Source of the DNA: Paracoccus aerius
GTDB taxonomy: Bacteria; Pseudomonadota; Alphaproteobacteria; Rhodobacterales; Rhodobacteraceae
Assembly: GCF_014656455.1 (NCBI RefSeq)
Contig: NZ_BNCL01000011.1
Coordinates: forward strand, 1-64,000
Reading direction: 5' to 3'
Length of the DNA stretch: 64,000 nucleotides
Part shown: positions 9,360 through 17,736 of the stretch, one piece after another
Numbering within the stretch: position 1 is the stretch's first letter
How the letters are laid out: the number at the start of each line of letters is the position of its first letter
Position numbers and translations under genes: made by a program
The notes under the pieces: model-generated
What the model was told of the DNA's origin: nothing
What the model saw: only the letters and a program-made list of their open reading frames with translations
Databases searched by the model: none

Positions 9360-10544
9360 ATGAAAAAACTTCTTCTGGCCACTGCTGCAGGTGCCCTGCT
9401 GGCCGGTGCCGCCTCTGCCGAGGACGTCAAGCTGGGGATCTCGCTGGGCTTTACCGGGCCGCTGGAATCCATGGCGCCGGGCATGGCCTCGGGCGCTGAA
9501 CTGGCCATGAAAGAGGTCACCGATTCCGGCCTGCTGCTGGACGGTTCGACCGTGACTGCGGTTCAGGGCGATTCGACCTGCATCGACGCCGCCGCCGCGA
9601 CGGCGACGGTCGAACGCCTGATCACTGCCGAAGGGGTCAAGGGCATCGTCGGCGGCATGTGCTCGGGCGAGGCGATCGCCTCGCTGCAGAACGTGGCCGT
9701 GCCGAACGGCGTGGTGATGATCTCGCCTTCCGCGACCTCGCCCGCGCTGTCCACGATCGAGGATAACGGGCTGTTCTTCCGCACCTCGCCTTCCGATGCC
9801 CGCCAGGGCGAAGTGATGGCCGAGATCATGATGGAAAAGGGCATCCAGAACGCCGCGATCACCTATACCAACAACGACTATGGCAAGGGCCTGGCGGATG
9901 CCTTCGCCTCGTCCTTCCAGGAAAAGGGTGGCACCGTGACGGTGAACGCCGCCCATGACGACGGCAAGGCAGACTATTCGGCCGAGGTTGCGGCCCTTGC
10001 GGCGGCGGGCGGCGACGCCCTGGTGGTCGTGGGTTATGTGGACCAGGGCGGCTCGGGCGTGGTCCGCGCGGCACTGGACACCGGCGCCTTTGACACCTTC
10101 GTCTTCCCCGACGGCATGGTCGGCCAAGCCCTGGTGGACAACTTCGGTTCGGAAATCGACGGCAGCTTCGGCCAGAACCCCGCAGCCGAGGGCGAGGGCC
10201 GCGAGAAGTTCCTGGCCATGGCCGAGGAAGCAGGCTTCGACGGCACGAGCGCCTATTCGGCCGAGGCCTATGATGCCGCCGCGCTGATGATGCTGTCCAT
10301 GGCCGCCGCCAAGTCCAGCGATCCCAATGTCTGGAAGAACAACGTCATGGATGTCGCCAACGAGCCGGGCGAGAAGATCCTGCCGGGCGAACTGGCCAAG
10401 GGGCTGGAGATCCTGAACGGCGGCGGTGACATCGACTATGTCGGCGCCTCCTCGATCGAGATGGTGGGCGCGGGCGAAAGCGCCGGCGTCTACCGCGAGG
10501 TCAGCTTCGACAACGGAGAAATGACTGTCGTCGGCTATCGCTGA
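9360..10544 (+). CDS. livK: Branched-chain amino-acid ABC transporter, periplasmic binding protein
   Basis: The 394-residue protein has a signal peptide (MKKLLLATAAGALLAGAASA, cleavage near residue 20) and a type I periplasmic-binding-protein fold recognisable from KLGISLGFTGPLESMAPGMA at the start of the mature part. It should capture leucine, isoleucine, valine or related amides for the membrane complex encoded downstream. The ATG follows GGGAGA. The AT-rich upstream stretch (about 9270-9310) is the likely promoter. A strong terminator at 10562-10595 separates it from livG, a common arrangement that lets the binding protein outnumber the other subunits. Confidence 0.95.
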   Translation: MKKLLLATAAGALLAGAASAEDVKLGISLGFTGPLESMAPGMASGAELAMKEVTDSGLLLDGSTVTAVQGDSTCIDAAAATATVERLITAEGVKGIVGGMCSGEAIASLQNVAVPNGVVMISPSATSPALSTIEDNGLFFRTSPSDARQGEVMAEIMMEKGIQNAAITYTNNDYGKGLADAFASSFQEKGGTVTVNAAHDDGKADYSAEVAALAAAGGDALVVVGYVDQGGSGVVRAALDTGAFDTFVFPDGMVGQALVDNFGSEIDGSFGQNPAAEGEGREKFLAMAEEAGFDGTSAYSAEAYDAAALMMLSMAAAKSSDPNVWKNNVMDVANEPGEKILPGELAKGLEILNGGGDIDYVGASSIEMVGAGESAGVYREVSFDNGEMTVVGYR

Positions 10545-10561
10545 CGTGTAAGGAATGCTCC

Positions 10562-10595
10562 GGCCCGGCAGCCACGCGGTTGCCGGGCCATTTTT
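10562..10595 (+). terminator. Terminator or attenuator between livK and livG
   Basis: A 9-bp perfect GC-rich stem (10562-10570 with 10581-10589) has a 10-base loop and is followed by A and five Ts. It probably stops most livK transcripts. Readthrough or a separate promoter would feed livGFHM. Confidence 0.8.
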
Positions 10596-10657
10596 CATGA
10601 CAAAAGCCGCTGAATGCGGTCACACTTCACCAATGGCGTGAAGACGGGGTTAAACGA

Positions 10658-11440
10658 ATGATCAGGGTCGAGGACCTTCACCGGCATTTCGGGGGCTTCC
10701 GCGCCGTCGATGGTGCCAGCCTGACGATCGAGACAGGGTCGATCACCGGGCTGATCGGACCGAACGGCGCGGGCAAGTCCACGCTGTTCAACGTAATCGC
10801 GGGCGTGCTGCCGCCGACATCGGGTCGCGTCTTCATGGATGGCGAGGACATCACCGGCCTGCCGCCGCACGCGCTGTTCCACAAGGGGCTGCTGCGCACC
10901 TTCCAGCTGGCGCACGAGTTTTCGTCCATGACCGTGCGCGAGAACCTGATGATGGTGCCGGGCGCCCAGTCGGGCGAGACGATCTGGAAGACCTGGTTCC
11001 AGCGCGGCCGGATCGAGCGCGAGGAAACCGCCCTGCGCAGGAAGGCCGACGAGGTCCTGGACTTCCTGACCATCCGGCACCTGACCCATGAAAAGGCCGG
11101 CAACCTGTCCGGCGGCCAGAAGAAGCTTCTGGAGCTTGGCCGGACCATGATGGTCGATGCCAAGGTCGTGTTCCTGGACGAAGTCGGCGCGGGCGTGAAC
11201 CGCACCCTGCTGATGACCATCGCGGATGCGATCATCCGGCTGAACAAGGAACGCGGCTATACCTTCTGCGTGATCGAACACGACATGGATTTCATCGGCA
11301 AGCTGTGCGACCCGGTCATCGTCATGGCCGAGGGAAAGGTCCTGGCCAAGGGAAGCGCCTCCGACATCATGCAGAACGAGGCCGTGATCGAGGCCTATCT
11401 GGGCACCGGCCTCAAGAACAAGGACATGGTGGGCGCATGA
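10658..11440 (+). CDS. livG: Branched-chain amino-acid ABC transporter ATPase LivG
   Basis: The 260-residue ATPase has Walker A GPNGAGKS at 34-41, the signature LSGGQ at 150-154 and Walker B VFLDE at 171-175. The LivG-type helical insert lies between about 70 and 140. The D-loop region reads LDEVGAGVN, where most LivG proteins have LDEP-AAGLN, so the usual Pro is replaced by Val. It shares a 4-base ATGA overlap with livF and works as the LivG half of the LivGF heterodimer. Confidence 0.95.
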   Translation: MIRVEDLHRHFGGFRAVDGASLTIETGSITGLIGPNGAGKSTLFNVIAGVLPPTSGRVFMDGEDITGLPPHALFHKGLLRTFQLAHEFSSMTVRENLMMVPGAQSGETIWKTWFQRGRIEREETALRRKADEVLDFLTIRHLTHEKAGNLSGGQKKLLELGRTMMVDAKVVFLDEVGAGVNRTLLMTIADAIIRLNKERGYTFCVIEHDMDFIGKLCDPVIVMAEGKVLAKGSASDIMQNEAVIEAYLGTGLKNKDMVGA

Positions 11441-12270
11441 GCGATCAGGACGCAGTCTTCGGCAAGCGCGGCAATCGCGACCTGTCCGTCGTGAACCCCA
11501 ACGGGCGTGGCACCATCGACGGCACCCGCCGATCCGGCCCCGTCCGACAGGGTCATGCGGGCGATCCCTTCCTGATCGGCGAGAACATGACCGGCGGATA
11601 CGGCAAGGGCGCCGACATCCTGCACGATTGCACCATCGCGGTCGAACGCGGCCAGATCGCCGTGATCGTCGGTCCGAATGGCGCGGGCAAGTCCACCGCC
11701 ATGAAGGCGATCTTCGGGATGCTGAACCTGCGTAAGGGCAGCGTCCGCCTGGACGGGCGCGACATCACCGCGCTGAACCCCCAGGACCGCGTCAAGGCGG
11801 GCATGGGCTTCGTGCCGCAGGTCAACAACATCTTCCCGTCCATGACGGTCGAGGAGAACCTGGAGATGGGGGCCTTCATCCGCAAGGACGACATCCGCCG
11901 CACGATGGAGCAGGTCTATGACCTGTTCCCCGCCGTCGCCGCCAAGCGCCGCCAGGCCGCGGGCGAGCTCTCGGGCGGGCAGCGCCAGCAGGTGGCGGTG
12001 GGCCGGGCCCTGATGACCCAGCCCTCCGTCCTGATGCTGGACGAACCCACCGCGGGCGTCAGCCCCATCGTCATGGACGAATTGTTCGACCGCATCATCG
12101 CCATCGCACGCGGCGGGCTGCCGGTGCTGATGGTCGAACAGAATGCCAAGCAGGCGATGATGATCGCCGACAAGGCCTATGTGCTGGTGCAGGGCGCAAA
12201 TGCCCATACCGGCACCGGTCACGAACTGATGCAGAACGACGAGGTGCGTCGCACCTTCCTGGGGGGCTGA
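11437..12270 (+). CDS. livF: Branched-chain amino-acid ABC transporter ATPase LivF, with N-terminal extension
   Basis: The 277-residue ATPase has Walker A GPNGAGKS at 79-86, LSGGQ at 178-182 and Walker B LMLDEP at 199-204. LivF is normally about 235-245 residues, with the P-loop near residue 40. Here about 40 extra residues precede the ABC domain, and they are polar and Gly/Arg-rich. The ATG overlapping the livG stop is the natural start; a later start is possible but no internal ATG before residue 51 fits. It partners LivG on the LivHM permease. Confidence 0.94.
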   Translation: MSDQDAVFGKRGNRDLSVVNPNGRGTIDGTRRSGPVRQGHAGDPFLIGENMTGGYGKGADILHDCTIAVERGQIAVIVGPNGAGKSTAMKAIFGMLNLRKGSVRLDGRDITALNPQDRVKAGMGFVPQVNNIFPSMTVEENLEMGAFIRKDDIRRTMEQVYDLFPAVAAKRRQAAGELSGGQRQQVAVGRALMTQPSVLMLDEPTAGVSPIVMDELFDRIIAIARGGLPVLMVEQNAKQAMMIADKAYVLVQGANAHTGTGHELMQNDEVRRTFLGG

Positions 12271-12273
12271 GCC

Positions 12274-13281
12274 TTGGATATCCTCAATGCCCTCGTGGCC
12301 TTTCTGAACTTCGTCTTCATCCCCGCCGCCGCCTATGGCGCGCAGCTTGCGCTTGGCGCGCTTGGGGTGACGCTGATCTATGCGATCCTGCGGTTTTCGA
12401 ACTTCGCCCATGGCGACACGATGGCCTTCGGCACCGCGATCACCATCCTGGTGACCTGGGGCCTGCAATCGCTTGGCATTTCGCTGGGGCCGCTGCCGAC
12501 CGCGCTGCTGGCGCTGCCCTTTGGCATTGCCGCGACGGCGCTGCTGGTCCTGGGCACCGACCGGGCGGTCTATCGGTTCTACCGCGCGCAGAAGGCTGCG
12601 CCGATCATCTTCGTCATGGCCTCGGTCGGCGTGATGTTCGTGATGAACGGGCTGACGCGCCTGCTGATCGGCGTCGATGAGCAGCGCTTCGACGACGGCG
12701 CGCGCTTCATCATCGCCGTGCGCGACTTCCGGGAATGGAGCGGCCTGGTCGAGGGGCTGGCCCTGCGGTCCACCCAGGCGCTGACGGTGGTCGTCACCGT
12801 GATCGTCTGCGCCGCGCTGTTCTGGTTCCTGAACCGCACCAAGTCTGGCAAGGCCATGCGCGCCTATTCCGATAACGAGGATCTGGCGCTGCTGTCGGGC
12901 ATCGACCCCGAACGCGTGGTGCGCCTGACCTGGATCATCGCCGCCGGGCTGATGACCATCGCCGGCGTCCTCTATGGCCTGGACAAGTCCTTCCGGCCCT
13001 TCAACTATTTCCAGATCCTGCTGCCGATCTTCGCGGCGGCCATCGTGGGGGGCCTGGGCAACCCGGTCGGCGCCATCGCGGGCGGCTTTCTTGTCGCCTT
13101 TTCCGAGGTCGCGGTGACCTATCCTTGGGTCAAGGTCGCGGGATACCTGTTCCCCGACTGGCAGCCGGGGGGGCTGCTGCAACTCTTGGGGACGGAATAC
13201 AAGTTCGCCGTCAGCTTCGTCATCCTGATCGTGGTCCTGCTGTTCCGCCCGACCGGGCTGTTCCGCGGCAAGTCGGTGTAA
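12274..13281 (+). CDS. livH: Branched-chain amino-acid ABC transporter permease LivH
   Basis: The 335-residue integral membrane protein has about eight hydrophobic spans. It carries the LivH motif RFSNFAHGDTMAFG early on and the cytoplasmic coupling region MRAYSDNEDLALLSGID. It starts with TTG at 12274 behind a G-rich stretch that includes the livF stop, only 3 bases after livF. It forms the translocation channel with LivM. Confidence 0.93.
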   Translation: MDILNALVAFLNFVFIPAAAYGAQLALGALGVTLIYAILRFSNFAHGDTMAFGTAITILVTWGLQSLGISLGPLPTALLALPFGIAATALLVLGTDRAVYRFYRAQKAAPIIFVMASVGVMFVMNGLTRLLIGVDEQRFDDGARFIIAVRDFREWSGLVEGLALRSTQALTVVVTVIVCAALFWFLNRTKSGKAMRAYSDNEDLALLSGIDPERVVRLTWIIAAGLMTIAGVLYGLDKSFRPFNYFQILLPIFAAAIVGGLGNPVGAIAGGFLVAFSEVAVTYPWVKVAGYLFPDWQPGGLLQLLGTEYKFAVSFVILIVVLLFRPTGLFRGKSV

Positions 13282-13293
13282 GGGAGGTCCGTC

Positions 13294-14625
13294 ATGTCAT
13301 CCAACCGTCAAGCCGCCGCATCCAGCCCCTGGCGCGCACCCGTCCTGTTCGCGATCCTCGCCGCGCTGTTCGTGCTGGAGGGCACGGTCAGGAACGGCAT
13401 GTTCTCGGGCTCGTGGAACACCTCGCTGGCGATCCTGAACATGGGCCTGATCTCGGCCATCACGGCCCTGGGCGTGAACATGCAATGGGGTTATGCGGGC
13501 CTGTTCAACACGGGCGTCGTGGGCTTTCTGGCCATCGGCGGCCTGGCCCCGGTCCTGGTGTCCCTGCCCCCGGTCGAGGGCGCATGGGCCGCGGGCGGGC
13601 CGCGCCTGATCCTTTCGCTGCTCGTGGGCCTGGGGACGCTGGCGCTTGCGCGCATCGTCTATGGCCGCACCCGCAAGGTCTGGACCGTCGCACTTGTCCT
13701 GCTGGTGGGCCTTGTCGCCTATCGCTGGCTGTTCGACCCCGCCGTCACCGCGATCGAGGCAAACGACCCGGCCCGCACCGGCAATATCGGCGGCTTGGGC
13801 CTGCCGATCCTGCTGTCCTGGCTGGTCGGCGGCGCATTCGCTGCAGCCGCCGCGTGGGCGGTGGGCAAGGTCGCGCTTGGGCTTCGCTCGGACTATCTGG
13901 CGATCGCCACCCTCGGCATCGGCGAGATCATCGTGGCGGTCATGCGCAACGAGGACTGGCTGGCCCGCGGCGTCAAGAACATCGCGGCCATCCCCCGGCC
14001 CGTCCCCTACGAGACCGAACTGCAGCAGAACCCGGCCTTTGCCGACTTCGCCGCCGGCTGGGGTTTCGGCGTGGCCGAGGCCTCGGGCATCTGGGTCAAG
14101 CTGTGCTACATGTCGCTGTTCCTGGTGGTGCTGCTGGTCATCATCCTTCTGGCCGAACTGGCGCTGAAATCGCCCTGGGGGCGGATGATGCGCGCCATCC
14201 GCGACAACGAAACCGCGGCCGAGGCGATGGGCAAGGACGTCACCGCCCGCCACCTGCAGGTCTTCGTTCTGGGTTCTGCTGTGATCGGCGTCGCGGGCGC
14301 GATGATGATCACGCTGGACGGGCTGCTGGCGCCGACCAGCTTCAACCCGCTGCGCTATACCTTCCTGATCTGGGTGATGGTGATCGTGGGCGGGTCCGGC
14401 AACAACTGGGGCTCGGTGCTGGGCGCGGTGCTGATCTGGTTCCTGTGGATCAAGGCCGAAGTCTGGGGCCCGAACCTGATCGGCGTCCTTGTCGGCCCCC
14501 TGCCCGACGGCGACATCAAGGCGCATCTTCTGGGCAGCGCGCCGCATATGCGCTTTATCGCGATGGGGCTGGTGCTGCTTATGGTGCTGCGCTTCGCGCC
14601 ACGGGGCCTGGTTCCCGAAAAATAA
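13294..14625 (+). CDS. livM: Branched-chain amino-acid ABC transporter permease LivM
   Basis: The 443-residue permease has the LivM/LivH family core, including MQWGYAGLFNTGVVGFLAIG and the coupling segment MMRAIRDNETAAEAMGKDV. It is longer than many LivM proteins. The extra length lies in a hydrophobic block at about 105-200, between the first core helices and the RSDYLAIATLGIGE segment. AGGGAGG precedes the ATG by a few bases. It ends the liv operon; a terminator follows at 14628. Confidence 0.93.
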   Translation: MSSNRQAAASSPWRAPVLFAILAALFVLEGTVRNGMFSGSWNTSLAILNMGLISAITALGVNMQWGYAGLFNTGVVGFLAIGGLAPVLVSLPPVEGAWAAGGPRLILSLLVGLGTLALARIVYGRTRKVWTVALVLLVGLVAYRWLFDPAVTAIEANDPARTGNIGGLGLPILLSWLVGGAFAAAAAWAVGKVALGLRSDYLAIATLGIGEIIVAVMRNEDWLARGVKNIAAIPRPVPYETELQQNPAFADFAAGWGFGVAEASGIWVKLCYMSLFLVVLLVIILLAELALKSPWGRMMRAIRDNETAAEAMGKDVTARHLQVFVLGSAVIGVAGAMMITLDGLLAPTSFNPLRYTFLIWVMVIVGGSGNNWGSVLGAVLIWFLWIKAEVWGPNLIGVLVGPLPDGDIKAHLLGSAPHMRFIAMGLVLLMVLRFAPRGLVPEK

Positions 14626-14627
14626 GG

Positions 14628-14651
14628 AAAGGGGCCGCAAGGCCCCTTTTT
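14628..14651. terminator. Bidirectional terminator between livM and the CAP lipoprotein gene
   Basis: A 9-bp stem (14628-14636 with 14641-14649) has a GCAA tetraloop, A's before it and a run of Ts after it. The symmetry lets it end livM on the plus strand and the lipoprotein gene on the minus strand; the latter's stop codon touches it. Confidence 0.85.
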
Positions 14652-15178
14652 CATGCGCAGTTGTCGCCCAGAACGACGCTGTAATAGGTCATCCCGCCCG
14701 CGCCCTGGGCAGACCCGCTGCCAACCTGGCGGCTGGTCTGGCCCAGAAGTTCCGTCCGCTGCGCCTCGGTCCCCAGCCAGCCGCTGACTGCCTGGGCCGG
14801 GCCGCCGCCGCGGCTGACCAGTTGAACCACGCCGCAGGCCGGATAGCCGACCGCCCGCGCCCGGTCCACGACGCTGGACCCGTTCGATCCCTCGACATCC
14901 AGCCGCCCCCTTTGCGCCATGTCGCAGGCATGGCTTTGCGCGGCCTGCGCCAGCAGGGGGGCGCTGTCCAGCAGGGTCTTGCCCTCGGCCTGCCGCGCCG
15001 CGTTGACGGCGCTGTCAAGCTGGGCGCTGATCGTGGGATCGGAGGCGCATTGCGCGGCCAGGGATTGTTCTGCGGGGGCGGCGGTCCGGCCCCAGGGCAT
15101 TTCCAGTTCCGCCCCCTGCTGACAGGCGGCAAGTGCCGCCAATGCGGCTGCGGTGGAAAGGATGCGGAAGGTGGACAT
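14651..15178 (-). CDS. CAP-domain lipoprotein
   Basis: The 175-residue product starts MSTFRIL and has a lipobox (LAALAAC, Cys19), so it should be lipidated in the cell envelope. The rest matches a bacterial CAP/SCP domain: a helix with HACDMAQRG, the VDRARAVGY stretch and a final GGMTYYSVVLGDN strand of the kind that ends these domains. Catalytic activity is not established for bacterial members. The ATG at 15178 has only a weak G-rich site upstream; an upstream start at 15238 would bury the signal peptide. It is convergent with livM and divergent from guaA. Confidence 0.8.
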   Translation of the reverse strand: MSTFRILSTAAALAALAACQQGAELEMPWGRTAAPAEQSLAAQCASDPTISAQLDSAVNAARQAEGKTLLDSAPLLAQAAQSHACDMAQRGRLDVEGSNGSSVVDRARAVGYPACGVVQLVSRGGGPAQAVSGWLGTEAQRTELLGQTSRQVGSGSAQGAGGMTYYSVVLGDNCA

Positions 15179-15278
15179 GAAAACCCCGGCTATTGCCCGG
15201 GCCAACGCCGGCGCGCGCCGGGCAGTTCCTGCCGCCAAGTCCCTTGCGCGGCGGCATGGGCGCGCTTAAAGCGCATCC

Positions 15279-16838
15279 ATGACCCAGCATCAGCGCCTTC
15301 TTATCATCGACTTCGGCAGCCAGGTGACGCAGCTGATCGCGCGCCGCCTGCGCGAGCTGAACGTCTTCTGCGAAATCCACCCATACAACCTGCTGACGGA
15401 CGACATCCTGCGCGGCTTGAATCCGCAGGCCGTGATCCTGTCCGGCGGACCGGACAGCGTGACGCGCACGGGCAGCCCCCGCGCCCCGCAGGCGGTCTTT
15501 GACTTGGGCGTGCCGATCTTCGGAATCTGCTATGGCCAGCAGGTGATGATGGAGCAGCTGGGCGGCGCGGTCGAAGGAGGGCACCACGCCGAATACGGGC
15601 GCGCCTTCATCGCCCCGGCCCCGGGCCACAAGGGCGACGGCATCTTCGCGGGCCTGTTCGATGCGGGTCGCGAGGAGGTCTGGATGAGCCATGGCGACCG
15701 CGTGACCGCGCTTGCGCCGGGCTTCGAGGTGATCGGCGTCTCGCCCAATGCGCCCTTCGCGATGATCGCTGACGAATCGCGCCGCTTCTATGGCGTGCAG
15801 TTCCACCCCGAGGTCCACCACACCCCGCGCGGCCGCACCATGCTGGAGAACTTCGTCCGGCTGGCCGGCTTTACCGGCGACTGGACCATGGCCGGTTATC
15901 GCGACGAGGCGATCCGCAAGATCCGCGAACAGGTCGGCGACAAGAAGGTCATCTGCGGCCTGTCCGGCGGAGTCGATTCCTCGGTCGCCGCAGTGCTGAT
16001 CCACGAGGCGATCGGCGACCAGTTGACCTGCGTCTTCGTGGACCACGGTCTTCTGCGGCTCAACGAGGCCGAGGAAGTCGTGACGATGTTCCGCGACAAC
16101 TACAACATCCCGCTGATCCACGCCGACGAATCCGAACTGTTCCTGGGCGCCCTGGAAGGCGTCAGCGACCCCGAGGTCAAGCGCAAGACCATCGGGCGGC
16201 TGTTCATCGACGTGTTCCAGCGCTACGCATCCGCCATCGAGGGGGCCGAGTTCCTGGCCCAAGGGACGCTTTATCCAGACGTGATCGAAAGCGTCAGCTT
16301 CAGCGGCGGCCCGTCCGTCACGATCAAGTCGCACCACAATGTCGGCGGCCTGCCCGAGAAGATGGGACTGAAGCTGGTCGAGCCCCTGCGCGAGCTTTTC
16401 AAGGACGAGGTCCGCGCCCTGGGCCGCGAACTGGGCCTGCCCGACAAGTTCATCGGCCGCCATCCCTTTCCCGGCCCCGGCCTCGCCATCCGCTGCCCCG
16501 GAGAGATCACCCGCGAAAAGCTGGACATCCTGCGCAGGGCGGATGCCGTCTTCATCGACCAGATCCGCAGGCACGGCCTGTATGACGAGATCTGGCAGGC
16601 CTTTGTCGCCATCCTTCCGGTCCGCACCGTGGGCGTCATGGGCGACGGGCGCACCTATGACTTTGCCTGCGCGCTGCGGGCTGTCACATCCGTGGACGGG
16701 ATGACGGCGGATTACTATCCCTTCACGCACGAGTTCCTGGGCGAGACCGCGACCCGCATCATCAACGAGGTCAAGGGCATCAACCGCTGCACCTATGACA
16801 TCACCTCGAAGCCGCCGGGCACGATCGAATGGGAATGA
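15279..16838 (+). CDS. guaA: GMP synthase (glutamine-hydrolysing)
   Basis: The 519-residue enzyme converts XMP to GMP with glutamine as nitrogen donor. The class I amidotransferase domain has the nucleophile Cys84 in FGICYGQQ and the His176/Glu178 pair in FHPEV. The ATP-pyrophosphatase P-loop SGGVDSS lies at 229-235. The C-terminal dimerisation domain ends in the expected KPPGTIEWE. Length is normal. A small unusual fusion gene follows 26 bases later and may be co-transcribed. Confidence 0.98.
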   Translation: MTQHQRLLIIDFGSQVTQLIARRLRELNVFCEIHPYNLLTDDILRGLNPQAVILSGGPDSVTRTGSPRAPQAVFDLGVPIFGICYGQQVMMEQLGGAVEGGHHAEYGRAFIAPAPGHKGDGIFAGLFDAGREEVWMSHGDRVTALAPGFEVIGVSPNAPFAMIADESRRFYGVQFHPEVHHTPRGRTMLENFVRLAGFTGDWTMAGYRDEAIRKIREQVGDKKVICGLSGGVDSSVAAVLIHEAIGDQLTCVFVDHGLLRLNEAEEVVTMFRDNYNIPLIHADESELFLGALEGVSDPEVKRKTIGRLFIDVFQRYASAIEGAEFLAQGTLYPDVIESVSFSGGPSVTIKSHHNVGGLPEKMGLKLVEPLRELFKDEVRALGRELGLPDKFIGRHPFPGPGLAIRCPGEITREKLDILRRADAVFIDQIRRHGLYDEIWQAFVAILPVRTVGVMGDGRTYDFACALRAVTSVDGMTADYYPFTHEFLGETATRIINEVKGINRCTYDITSKPPGTIEWE

Positions 16839-16864
16839 CCATCTGAGGCATCGAAAGGACCATC

Positions 16865-17671
16865 ATGACCTGCGCCTGCGGCCACCACCACCACCCCCGC
16901 CACCATCACGAGTCCAAGGGCACGCCCGTGCCGATGATGGCGCCGATGCTGGGGGTGACGGGGCGGCTGATCTGTGCTGATGCAGGGCAGATGATGACGG
17001 CCCTGTCGCTGCTGCCCGATCACATCCGGCAAAGCCGCGAGGAACCGGGCTGCCTGCGCTTCGAGATGTGGCAGGACGAAGATCCGCTGGTCTGGAACCT
17101 GTCCGAACTGTTTCTCGACGCCGATGCCTTTGCCGCGCATGGTGCAAGGACAAGGGCCAGCGACTGGGGCCGCGACAGTACGGGCATCACCCGCGATCTT
17201 CACCGCCTCGAGGTGATCCCGGTCATCCGGCGCGAAACCCGGCAGGATCTGGACGCCATCGACGCCCTGCTGCGCGAAGCCTTTGACGGCGAGGCCGAGG
17301 CGCAACTGGTACGCCGGTTGCGCGCAGATGGCGACCTGTCGCTGTCGCTGGTGGCCGATGCCGGTGGCACCATCCTTGGCCATGCCGCCCTGTCGCCCCT
17401 GTCGGCGGATCGCCCCGCCCATGCGCTTGCCCCCGTCGCGGTCGCGCCAAAGGCGCAGCGGCTTGGCATCGGCACGGCCCTGGTCCGCGAGGCCGTGTCC
17501 TGGGCCGATGAAGCCTCGGTCGTGGTGCTGGGCGATCCGGCCTATTACGGACCGCTGGGTTTTCTGCCTGCCGATCTGGTTTCCCCCTATGCCGGGCCAG
17601 GGTTGCAGATGATCGGGGATCTGCCCCGCGGCACCGCCATCCGCCACGCCCCGGCTTTCGCCGCCCTTTAG
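16865..17671 (+). CDS. Fusion of a His-rich tail, an ABM domain and a GNAT acetyltransferase
   Basis: The 268-residue product has three parts. Residues 1-16 (Cys-Ala-Cys-Gly then seven His) look metal-binding. Residues about 27-105 resemble an antibiotic-biosynthesis-monooxygenase fold: the LPDHIRQSREEPGCLRFEMWQ segment, then LSELFLDADAFAAH. Residues about 118-265 form a GNAT domain of the YhbS type, with the acetyl-CoA loop VAPKAQRLGIGTAL and a later GDPAYYGPLGF. ABM and GNAT domains are usually separate proteins. No frame break is visible between them, so this reads as a true fusion. It follows guaA by 26 bases. Substrate is unknown; detoxification or metal-linked small-molecule modification is only a guess. 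Confidence 0.7.
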   Translation: MTCACGHHHHPRHHHESKGTPVPMMAPMLGVTGRLICADAGQMMTALSLLPDHIRQSREEPGCLRFEMWQDEDPLVWNLSELFLDADAFAAHGARTRASDWGRDSTGITRDLHRLEVIPVIRRETRQDLDAIDALLREAFDGEAEAQLVRRLRADGDLSLSLVADAGGTILGHAALSPLSADRPAHALAPVAVAPKAQRLGIGTALVREAVSWADEASVVVLGDPAYYGPLGFLPADLVSPYAGPGLQMIGDLPRGTAIRHAPAFAAL

Positions 17672-17736
17672 GCGCGGTCAGCCTTGCGGAACGGTCAGGC
17701 TGGGTTACATCTGTGACAAGCATGAAAGGAATCCGC

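Noticed and set aside
11395-13182. 595-codon open frame on the minus strand
   Set aside because: It is antisense to livF and livH, both certain by motif.
15015-16730. 571-codon open frame on the minus strand
   Set aside because: It is antisense to guaA, whose catalytic residues are all in place.
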